Assembly: GCA_013289955.1 (NCBI GenBank)
Contig: JABCYZ010000020.1
Span: 44,680-108,679, forward strand
DNA length: 64,000 nucleotides
Source of the DNA: Acidobacteriota bacterium
Lineage (GTDB): Bacteria; Acidobacteriota; Terriglobia; Acidiferrales; UBA7541
Reading direction: 5' to 3'
The first letter of the stretch is position 1, and each line of letters starts with the position of its first letter. Below are positions 8,887 to 16,565 of this stretch, piece after piece. Below the pieces are notes generated by a model. That model was not told the DNA's origin, made no database searches, and saw only the letters and a list, made by a program, of their open reading frames with translations. A program made the position numbers and the translations under genes.

Positions 8887-9457
8887 GAGAAAACTCCTTG
8901 CCAAGTTCGCGGCGGAGCCAACTCTTTGCGAAACGCCAGTCACGGTGAACGGTCTCTTCAGAGACCTTCAAGACATCGGCGATTTCCTCGACAGTCAAGC
9001 CGCCGAAGAACCGCAGTTCGACGACCTGGCTCTTGCGAGCGTCGATGAGGGCGAGCCCTTTGAGAGCGTCGTCGATGGCGACGAGGTCGGAGCCGGATCC
9101 CACGGGTACACACAATTGCTCGTCGAGCTGGAGAGGTGCGACACCACTGCCGCGCTTCTTGGCCTGATGGGTACGCGCCCAGTCCACGAGAATATGACGC
9201 ATGACCTGGGCGCTCACAGCAAAGAAGTGACTGCGGTTCTGCCAGTCGCCTGGCCTCCCCTGCACGAGCCGAAGGTAGGCCTCGTTAACGAGTGCCGTCG
9301 TCTGCAGGGTGTGGCTGGCGCCTTCGTCCGACATGTACCGTTGCGCAATGCGATGGAGTTCGTGGTACACGAGCGGGATAAGCGCCTTTAGAGCGTCTGA
9401 GTCGCCCTGGCTCCAGGAGCGGAGAAGCTGTGTGATTTCGTTTGGTGTTGGCTCCAC
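8876..9457 (-). CDS. ECF-type RNA polymerase sigma factor (acidobacterial SigK-like subfamily)
   Basis: The 193-residue protein has sigma-70 region 2 (residues about 25-95, with LVNEAYLRLV and HFFAVSAQVMRHILVDWAR) and region 4 (about 130-185, VVELRFFGGLTVEEIADVLKVSEETVHRDWRFAKSWLRREL). These motifs are typical of the ECF subfamily found next to Ser/Thr kinases in Acidobacteria and Planctomycetes. Its stop codon overlaps the kinase start (TTG at 8886) by 11 bp, and the kinase ribosome site AAGGAG lies inside the sigma gene, so translation is probably coupled. Kinase phosphorylation of, or signalling to, the sigma factor is a reasonable inference. The upstream 263 bp (9458-9720) separate it from a divergent gene. 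Confidence 0.92.
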   Translation of the reverse strand: MEPTPNEITQLLRSWSQGDSDALKALIPLVYHELHRIAQRYMSDEGASHTLQTTALVNEAYLRLVQGRPGDWQNRSHFFAVSAQVMRHILVDWARTHQAKKRGSGVAPLQLDEQLCVPVGSGSDLVAIDDALKGLALIDARKSQVVELRFFGGLTVEEIADVLKVSEETVHRDWRFAKSWLRRELGKEFSLGA

Positions 9458-9720
9458 AGTGCGACCGTTGGAAGTGAACTGAGACAGGAAAGGCTAGCAT
9501 TCCCGACCGGTGTTTACTACCCCTCTGAGGTCCTCTGAACCACTGAGAGCAACGACTGCCGTATGCGCGCCAGGATCGATCTCGCGGCTTGCCAGCCGTT
9601 GCCCAAGCGCCTCGAGGGCGCCCTTTTTTCTGACATGACAGATTCTCAGAGCTGAATCCGCTTTAGAGGATAAGAGACCTCGGGATCGAGCCGAGCGTAA
9701 GAAAGCGAGGAAGAACTTCC

Positions 9721-11113
9721 ATGTCGCAACATCCACTGATTCAGAAGGTCCGTTTCGCCGCGAGTTTTCGGGCGACCCATAAGGGTCTGTGGACCCTGAC
9801 CGTTTTCGCTCTGGGGCTGGCTCTTCCTGCCGCCGCCCAGAATCCCCCCGCGACGCATACCGTTCCGGAAAGACACTTCACCGTGCCGCCTTATGTTCCG
9901 ACGGCAGTGGTCGTCCAGACCGAGCCGGACGCGGCCTGTGACCTGCACGCCGCGGGCGTTAACAATCCGTCGCAAAGCATGAGATTTTATGGGAACAGCG
10001 AGGGCTATGTCCGGTTTCATTTCACGCCGTTAGAGGACGTCCAGGATGCGTACTTGCAACTCGACTGCACAGCTGGGGGCGTGGTCACAACCCACCCGGT
10101 GCATTTGCGGGTAGCCGCATTCTCCGACGGTGGACATGCCCGCGCCGGCGCGTTCCATACCCGCACCCGCAGGGTCGACGATCCGGCCTGCGCTTACGGA
10201 TGAGGCAGCAGAGCTGCTCTCCGACGAAGACATCATCGCCCGAGGGTATCCTCCGCGGCCCAACGCAACCGAATCGCCCGATGCCTATGCCAATTGGCTC
10301 CACGGGGTTTCCCACTCGATGACGGTTCTTCCGCCGCATGCAGTAAGCCGGTCTGATATCGCGCACGGGCGACAGGGCGTCACCGAAGGCCCGTTGGGAG
10401 AGACAAACGACCATTGGAGCGGTTTTGTGGCTCAAGGGAAGAAGGATAGTTTCCGGGCGGTCGAAGGCGAGTGGACCGTCCCCCTGGTGCACGGTTCCAC
10501 GGAACCAGACTGCTACTCGTCCATCTGGGTTGGCCTCGATGGCCTGCCTTCTAATGATGTGGTACAGGCCGGAACGGAACAGGATTCTGCAATCCTGACA
10601 AAAACCGGAATATTGGAAAAGTATTACGTCTGGACGGAGGCTTGGCCGCAACAGCCCACGGCCACCCAGATCGCGAGCATTTTCCCGGGCGATTTCATTG
10701 TTGTCTACGTCTACGTGGGCGATTCCAAAGGCAACATTGACCCCTCTGGCGGTTACGCGTGGTTCACGATGCAGAACCAGACGGACTGGGAGGAGTACAC
10801 CACCCCGCCCACGAAGCTAGGAAAGAGCTTCGGGTTCTCGGGTACAAGCGCGGAGTGGATCATTGAGAGGCCGATCGTGAGCGGCGCGTTTCCTGAGCTG
10901 TCCGATTACAGCTTCCTCGATTTGGATGGCGCGTATGTCCTGCCCGCGACCGGGACGACAATGGAAACGTACAGCAAGGCCGCGAGCGTGCAGCTCACGA
11001 TGCGCCAGAATTACGATTCTCCTTTTCTCTATGACGACAATGTGCTGTCGACCGTCACAGGAGACGCCTACTGCTCCAACTGTATGGTGTTCTACTGGAA
11101 GAATTTCCACTAG
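9721..11113 (+). pseudogene. peptidase G1 (eqolisin/glutamic peptidase)-like gene with a single-base frameshift
   Basis: Two frames together form one secreted protein of about 460 residues. Frame one (9721-10203) carries a signal-like N-terminus (LTVFALGLALPAAAQ) and a beta domain ending VHLRVAA. Frame two, open from about 10115 to 11113, carries the G1 domain. Removing one T at the TT of 10120-10121 joins them smoothly as VAASPTVDMPAPARS. The G1 domain has WVGLDG, then VVQAGTEQD (position of the catalytic Gln) and SAEWIIERP (catalytic Glu), so the active-site pair is present. Either the gene is broken, or the base is an assembly error. It diverges from the ECF sigma gene. Glutamic peptidases are acid-active secreted enzymes, which would suit an acidobacterium. 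Confidence 0.75.
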
Positions 11114-11729
11114 CTTCTAGGCCCGGGGACCACGGCAAAGCCGGGTGATGGACCAGACGGCGCGCCGCCTGGCGTCGGGAGGCGATGCGGAGGGCAAGAG
11201 ACTTCGCGAGCGATGGAATCCGATCGCCGGCGCAGCCGAGGCGTCCGCGTCCGATGGGTTGACGTAGGCAAGCGTCGCATCGAAGCGAATATGTGAAGGT
11301 TTGCACGTCCTGAAAGCTGAGATAGCCGTCCAAGGCGCAGAGAAAACTCCGCAGGTGGTCAGTAGTGCGCCTACCCGAAATGCCCGTCAGAACGCCTTCA
11401 TTTCCGCTCCCCGTTTTTTCCTTGGAGTTCTTCGAGAGCTTGGCACTGGGAGTGGGGCCCGATTAACAGGCTTTCTCCAACGAGTTCGGCCATTCGAAGG
11501 TTTTTTCTTTGGTGTATTAGCCTGTTTGGGACACACTCCGGCCTCCGCTCAACAAATTTCGAGTGTCGCAGCCGATTCTCAAAAGGTGCGCTGAATTTTT
11601 TTACAATTGCCTCTTGACACGGATAGCACGCGTGCGTAAAACGGAATCTCAGGCTGGAGACGATGTTCCCTCAGCACCCAGCCCCTGTTGGTTTCGCCCC
11701 CACCCAGAAAAAAACCTCAGGAGGTCTCT
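11114..11729. other. intergenic stretch, no supported gene; carries the hsp20 promoter at its right end
   Basis: A 97-codon frame at 11301-11594 has no ribosome-binding site, odd composition and no motif, and is left out. The last 120 bases hold a strong promoter-like pair and the leader of the Hsp20 gene. Nothing else was recognised. Confidence 0.45.
11614..11642 (+). promoter_or_regulatory. putative sigma-70-type promoter of the hsp20 gene
   Basis: TTGACA at 11614-11619 is followed after exactly 17 bases by TAAAAC at 11637-11642. This predicts a start near 11650 and a leader of about 80 nt before the ATG at 11730. The -35 is a perfect consensus and the -10 is moderate. No heat-shock sigma or CIRCE-like element was recognised. 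Confidence 0.55.
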
Positions 11730-12221
11730 ATGACCAATTTAGTAGCGCGTGAAAACTTCGTCCAAGATCTGTCCGATTTCCGAAGGGAATTCGATCAGAT
11801 ATTCAACCGCTTCTTGAGCTGGCCCTCGGCTCAGGAAGGACACCCAATCACTGCGAGATTCACACCCCCGGTTCAGTCCTATATTGACAACCAAGACAAG
11901 AAACTTCACTGCCAGATTCTCCTGCCCGGCGTAGACCCGAAAGACGTCAACATCCAGGTGCTCGGCAACATGCTGATGATCAGCGGCGAGCACAGCGATT
12001 CTCGCGACACGGATGGGAAGGACTTCATCCGCCGCGAGTTCACCTACGGCTCGTTCCAGCGCAGTCTGGTGCTTCCTGAAGGCGTAGACAAAGACAGAAT
12101 TTCCGCCGACTATCGCAACGGGTTGCTGGAAATCACAGCTCCCATTTCTGCGGCAGCGCTTCCGAAGAAAATCGAAGTCAAATCACTGGCCGCCGTCTCT
12201 GCAAGGCACGCAACCGCCTGA
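11730..12221 (+). CDS. Hsp20/alpha-crystallin small heat-shock protein
   Basis: The 163-residue protein has a short N-terminal arm (VQDLSDFRREFDQIFNRFL) and an alpha-crystallin domain from about residue 45 to 140. Characteristic pieces are KLHCQILLPGVDPKDVNIQV, LMISGEHS and, near the end, the family signature YRNGLLEITAPI (consensus NGVLxIxxPK). It should work as an ATP-independent holdase oligomer in the cytoplasm. The start at 11730 is chosen because CAGGAGGTCTCT precedes it; the frame is open further upstream. The ribosome site lies in ACCTCAGGAGGT, which can fold on itself. The gene is monocistronic, with an intrinsic terminator 26 bp after the stop. Confidence 0.95.
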   Translation: MTNLVARENFVQDLSDFRREFDQIFNRFLSWPSAQEGHPITARFTPPVQSYIDNQDKKLHCQILLPGVDPKDVNIQVLGNMLMISGEHSDSRDTDGKDFIRREFTYGSFQRSLVLPEGVDKDRISADYRNGLLEITAPISAAALPKKIEVKSLAAVSARHATA

Positions 12222-12525
12222 ACTAGTCGTGTAAATGCAGTTTGGAGGGCCCGGGCCGAGCGTCCGGGCCTTTCTCGTGGTACGCGCTGCTGTCGGAGGA
12301 CGGCCGCGCTGGACTTCCTGAGGAAACGGGATGGCCAGGCAGCTTATGCGGGCCGGAGCGATTCGGATGTGATGCCCCGTGCGTCATTCGTTTGCCGAAG
12401 GTGAGTACGACCTGAGGAGCAGAATCTATCTACGGTCTGGAATTTCTCGAGACAAAGAGAAAATCAGGGCAGTGTCGCTTAGACCATTCCTCCCCAAGAT
12501 TCCTCACATTCCGAGATAGGTGATT
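12222..12525. other. intergenic stretch between convergent genes
   Basis: Apart from the hsp20 terminator at its left end nothing is recognised. It separates the convergent hsp20 and glycogen-debranching genes. Confidence 0.5.
12248..12275 (+). terminator. intrinsic terminator after hsp20
   Basis: GGCCCGG (12248-12254) pairs with CCGGGCC (12264-12270) around a 9-base loop, followed directly by TTTCT. The hairpin is short but all G-C and lies 26 bases after the hsp20 stop. Confidence 0.7.
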
Positions 12526-14694
12526 TCAGGCGGATTGAAGAACTTCGATGTCGCCACGTTTGCGGAGAAGCTTCACGGCGACACCCAATCCGTTCCTGCG
12601 GATGAGAAAATCAGCGGAAGCAGCTCCGATCCGCAAATTTTCGATCTTAACTTCGTCCACACTCAAAGGTAGGCAGGGGTTTGAGAAGTGAACCTGTCGT
12701 TCCTGAGCCCGCACTTCCAGTCCGAGGCCGGCCTTTAGGAGCAAAAATACGGATCCCGCAGACCATGCTTGAGGCGCACAGGCGACCGGATAGAGAGTCG
12801 GTCCGCTTGCTTCGGGTCTCTTGTGAAAGCCGCAGAAGAGCTCGGGCAGGCGTTGCGATTCAACATAACGACTGGCCTCGTACAGGCCATGAAGGATTTT
12901 GCACGCTTGCTCCTGCATGCCGTAAAGCGAGAAACCCAGGCCGATCAGGGCATTATCGTGAGGCCAGACGGAACCATTGTGGTAGGACATCGGATTGTAG
13001 CGACTTTCAGACGCACCGACTGTCCGAACACCCCATCCTGAAAAACAGTGTTCACTCATCAGCGACGCTGTTACGGCCTCGGCCCGCTCTTGACTCGCAA
13101 TCTGACAAAAAAGAGCGTGACCGGCATTGGAACTACGCACACGGCACTGTTGCTTTCGTCCATCCAGAGCAAGCGCGTATGTGCCCAGATCATCGCACCA
13201 GAATGCTTCCTCGAACTTCGCCCGAAGCGCTTCTGCCTCTAGATCCAATTTCCCGGCGAGATCCGCTTCCCCCAAAGAACGCGCCATCAGGGCGGCGGAC
13301 CGCTTGGCCGCGTACACATAGCCTTGCACTTCACACAACGCAATAGGTGGCTCGGCCATACGCCCGTCGGCATGGAAGATGGAGTCATGGGAATCCTTCC
13401 AGCCCTGTTGCACTAGGCCCTTGGAGGATCGTTGTCGATACTCAATAAAACTATCTCTGTCGCAATCGCCGTACTCGTCCATCCAATGCAAGGCGCGCTG
13501 GACGTTGGGCCAGATTCGTCTGAGAAACGGCAGATCTCCCGTTCGTACAAAATAAGCACCGGCAAGTACAACGAAAAGTGGAGTGGAATCTACGCTGCCA
13601 TAGTACCGAGCGAACGGAACTTCTCCCGTCGCCGCCATTTCGCCACGACGCATTTCATGAAGGATTTTTCCTGGCTCGGCATCCTGTTCGCTTATTTCTT
13701 CCGTAGCCTGCGTTTCGGCGAGGTAGTTCAGGACCCCTTCCGCGATGCGAGGTGCCATCCACAAGCACTCGAGAGCGGTAATGATGCCGTCGCGGCCAAA
13801 TACGGTGTTGAACCACGGCACACCGGCGTATGGGTACGGGCCTTCCGGGTTGCCTTCCATCAGCATCCGAAGATCTGCGGCAGAGCGCGTCAACCATGCA
13901 GTAAAGCTTTCGCTGGTTGTCGTGATTCGGCACTCATCGATGCCCGTGCGGTCAAAATCGTGTCGCAATCCCCGGAAAGCTGCAGGGAAAGGTTCAAACC
14001 GTTTACGGCCAGGATTCCGTTCGCAGGAAACTGTGGTGTAGATAGATTCCGCTTCTTTCGGCTCCAGTGTTATCTGGAACCTGGCCTCGCGCGCCGTAAG
14101 AGAGGCAGGTCGCGGCTGAAACTCCAGGCGAGTGCGGCGCACCACTCCATCCAAACCCTTGTACCCCAGGATCACGGCGTCTCCCTCAACCGTATCGGGC
14201 AGGCGATCACCCTTTCGCACCCGCTTTGTGCCGCGCACTTCAAAGATATCAGAGAAGTCCGCATCGAATTGAAGAAGGAGTGAAAGACGAACAGGTTGGA
14301 GGCCGTAATTGAGGAGGCGAATCTGCTGGTAACAGCTTGCCTCTCTCAGAAATTGCAATCGAAAGATGTGGACGGTTCCTCGCGGCACGGTGTCGTCACT
14401 ATGCACCGGGCTGTCAAGGTTGGTAAGGTCGACTGACAAGAAAGAGTTGTCTTCGCGGATCGTCGAGCTCAGAAGCAGCGCCTGCTGCTGATTGACGCGC
14501 ATCGCAAAGCGGGAAAGATGCCGGCTATCGGCGTGAAAGAGGCCGAATTGCGAGGGCCCAAAGGCTTCGATGTCTCCATATCGGTTGAAAACGGCAAAGG
14601 TGTCGCCGTATTTGAGCACACGGGTCCGGTCGTCAGCCAGCGCGGAAGAAGCTCGAACATAATATTGATCTTTAACCCGGACAATGTCTGTCAA
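12526..14694 (-). CDS. amylo-alpha-1,6-glucosidase / glycogen debranching enzyme-like protein
   Basis: The 722-residue protein has the N-terminal beta-sandwich of bacterial debranching-type enzymes (residues about 25-220: FAVFNRYGDIEAFG, LFHADSRHLSRF) and a C-terminal (alpha/alpha)6 barrel. The barrel is recognised by AGVPWFNTVFGRDGIITALE, where the Asp after GR is a conserved catalytic-site feature, and by RYNPMSYHNGSVWPHDNALI. It is predicted to hydrolyse alpha-1,6 branch linkages in glycogen or a related glucan; members of this group are also linked to trehalose or osmolyte metabolism. The start is a TTG at 14694 with only a weak ribosome site. It lies 17 bp after a glycosyltransferase gene on the same strand, so the two form an operon for glucan or oligosaccharide turnover. 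Confidence 0.88.
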   Translation of the reverse strand: MTDIVRVKDQYYVRASSALADDRTRVLKYGDTFAVFNRYGDIEAFGPSQFGLFHADSRHLSRFAMRVNQQQALLLSSTIREDNSFLSVDLTNLDSPVHSDDTVPRGTVHIFRLQFLREASCYQQIRLLNYGLQPVRLSLLLQFDADFSDIFEVRGTKRVRKGDRLPDTVEGDAVILGYKGLDGVVRRTRLEFQPRPASLTAREARFQITLEPKEAESIYTTVSCERNPGRKRFEPFPAAFRGLRHDFDRTGIDECRITTTSESFTAWLTRSAADLRMLMEGNPEGPYPYAGVPWFNTVFGRDGIITALECLWMAPRIAEGVLNYLAETQATEEISEQDAEPGKILHEMRRGEMAATGEVPFARYYGSVDSTPLFVVLAGAYFVRTGDLPFLRRIWPNVQRALHWMDEYGDCDRDSFIEYRQRSSKGLVQQGWKDSHDSIFHADGRMAEPPIALCEVQGYVYAAKRSAALMARSLGEADLAGKLDLEAEALRAKFEEAFWCDDLGTYALALDGRKQQCRVRSSNAGHALFCQIASQERAEAVTASLMSEHCFSGWGVRTVGASESRYNPMSYHNGSVWPHDNALIGLGFSLYGMQEQACKILHGLYEASRYVESQRLPELFCGFHKRPEASGPTLYPVACAPQAWSAGSVFLLLKAGLGLEVRAQERQVHFSNPCLPLSVDEVKIENLRIGAASADFLIRRNGLGVAVKLLRKRGDIEVLQSA

Positions 14695-14711
14695 GGCGAA
14701 ACCGTCCCGTC

Positions 14712-15782
14712 CTAGAGAGTGAGCAAGGAATCAATTTGCCGCGTCCCCATGGGAAGAGGCTTGGCGCTCAACATCGCCTCGTATAGCCTAACGTAATCCT
14801 GGGCCATCCTCGATGCCGTAAATCGCATCTCGAATTCTCGGCGGCACGCGACTCGACTCAGGGTGGATATTTTCCCGACTGCATCCACCGCTTCCTGCAT
14901 GTCGTCCACAATGAATCCGCTGACACCGTCAGTGATTACCTCGGGCACAGAGCCGCAATTGAACGCAATGGTCGGCGTCCCACAGGCCATCGCCTCGATC
15001 ATTGCGAGGCCAAAGGGTTCCGGCCAGTCGATCGGGAAAAGATGTGCGTATGCATTACCAAGGAAATCGGCCTTTTGGTCCTCCGTGATCTCTCCGATGT
15101 ATTCAACATTCGGATTCGCGAGCAGAGGCTTGATCGTCGATTCGTAATACTCGCGATCCACGCGGTCCACTTTGGCTGCGATCTTCAGCGGCATGCCCGC
15201 TTCCAGTGCGATTTGGATGGCGCGATCGACTCGTTTCTCGGGGCAAATTCGTCCGAGAAACGCAAGATACCTTCCGCTTCCATCGCCTAAGGAAAGAAAA
15301 TCGCGGAGGCCGTGATAGACATTGCCAACCCAGTTTGCCCAGCACAGGGGCTTGCGCTGACTCTGAGAAATGGAGACCACGGGCATTTCTCGAAACTTTC
15401 GATACAGAGGAAGCAGGTCCGGAAGATCCAGGCGTCCGTGGAGGGTGGTGACATGCGGGAAGCCGGTGACCCTCGAAAGCGGAAAGTGTAAGTAGTCCAC
15501 GTGGAAATGGATGATATCGAATTCGTCGAGGCGCTCCATAACCTCTTCAAGCATCACGTAATGGTGAGCGAGCTGATCGATGCAGCCTTTGTCCAAGCGC
15601 AAAGATCTCGGGCAAGCAGGTATGAGTTGCGCGGCGGTCTCAGAGTCTCCGCTGGCGAACAGGGTAACTTCGTGTCCCGCGTTGACCAGTTCTTCGGTCA
15701 AATAGGAAACTACCCTTTCGGTACCTCCATATAGCTTAGGAGGAACACTTTCATAGAGTGGCGCTACTTGGGCGATCTTCAC
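14712..15782 (-). CDS. glycosyltransferase family 4 (GT-B) protein
   Basis: The GTG at 15782 is taken as start because GAGGA lies four bases before it and the product then begins KIAQVAPLYESVPPKLYGG, the usual family N-terminus with its nucleotide-loop glycine pair. The 356-residue protein has two Rossmann domains. The C-terminal one carries FLGRICPEKRVDRAI and the EX7E-type motif EPFGLAMIEAMACGTPTI that binds the sugar-nucleotide donor. It is a retaining transferase; donor and acceptor are unknown. Position upstream of a debranching enzyme suggests alpha-glucan or compatible-solute synthesis. Confidence 0.9.
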   Translation of the reverse strand: MKIAQVAPLYESVPPKLYGGTERVVSYLTEELVNAGHEVTLFASGDSETAAQLIPACPRSLRLDKGCIDQLAHHYVMLEEVMERLDEFDIIHFHVDYLHFPLSRVTGFPHVTTLHGRLDLPDLLPLYRKFREMPVVSISQSQRKPLCWANWVGNVYHGLRDFLSLGDGSGRYLAFLGRICPEKRVDRAIQIALEAGMPLKIAAKVDRVDREYYESTIKPLLANPNVEYIGEITEDQKADFLGNAYAHLFPIDWPEPFGLAMIEAMACGTPTIAFNCGSVPEVITDGVSGFIVDDMQEAVDAVGKISTLSRVACRREFEMRFTASRMAQDYVRLYEAMLSAKPLPMGTRQIDSLLTL

Positions 15783-16565
15783 ACTGTCCTCACGCCTCCA
15801 GAAGAGCACCAACGCGGCCAGAGAGGAATACAGGTTAATGCGTACGAGCGGAACCTTTGTTTAGGGAGTTCTAACCTCATGTCGGTTCGTCTTTGCTGGG
15901 TAAAATCCGGTGCATGGACGGCGTTTCGCACGTTGACGTCACGGCGGCCACGAATCGGGATGGTCGAGTTTCTGGGCTTCGGGCGCGGCTCGAAAATCTA
16001 AAGTTTAGTTGTTCGGGTTCGCATTGGCCGTCGGCCGGCGCTCGTCTATCTTCCTCAAAATTAGTTCGGCGTTGGTGATGGTGCTTGCAATGCAGAAGCG
16101 TTTACACATTTATCTGGCACTGAGGTGGAATCATGGGACTGAATTTAGGCAACAAATTCTTGCATCTCCAGCGAGTCCAGGTGCGAAAATCCATAGAGGG
16201 GAACCTGAAGGAACCTGTACCCCAGGCAGTAAACTAAAAGCCTTTGGGCTCGATCTAAGTGCCGCTTCTGTTCCAGTACAACACAAGAGTCTCAGTTTAG
16301 AACTCAACCCCGGCGTACCCCGAGAAACAAGCCCTTCGCTCGGCTGGAACCTACTGATGGGCATGGACTTAGCGGCCTGTCCGGCTATGTCTGGGACTCT
16401 CAATTGCTCCGTAAATCCGCGGAGTGCCATTGCCATCTGGCGGTCGAACCGATTCGAGTCGCTATGGCACCCGTTCGGCTACGCTCGGGCGCTCATCCCC
16501 ATGCACTTCAAAACTAAGACCCCATCTGCCCTTGGCCATCGACGTCACGCCGGAGGATCAGCCGA
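15783..16565. other. 783-bp intergenic stretch, no supported gene
   Basis: This is the shared upstream region of the leftward glycosyltransferase and the rightward hybrid kinase. A 186-codon plus-strand frame (16009-16569) and a 101-codon minus-strand frame cover most of it but lack motifs and ribosome sites. A 34-codon frame starting at 16133 has an AGGTGG-like site before its ATG and begins MGLNLGNKFLHLQRV; it is not recognised and could be chance. Confidence 0.4.

Noticed and set aside
11301..11594. 97-codon frame upstream of hsp20
   Set aside because: No ribosome-binding site, no similarity recognised, and it abuts the hsp20 promoter.
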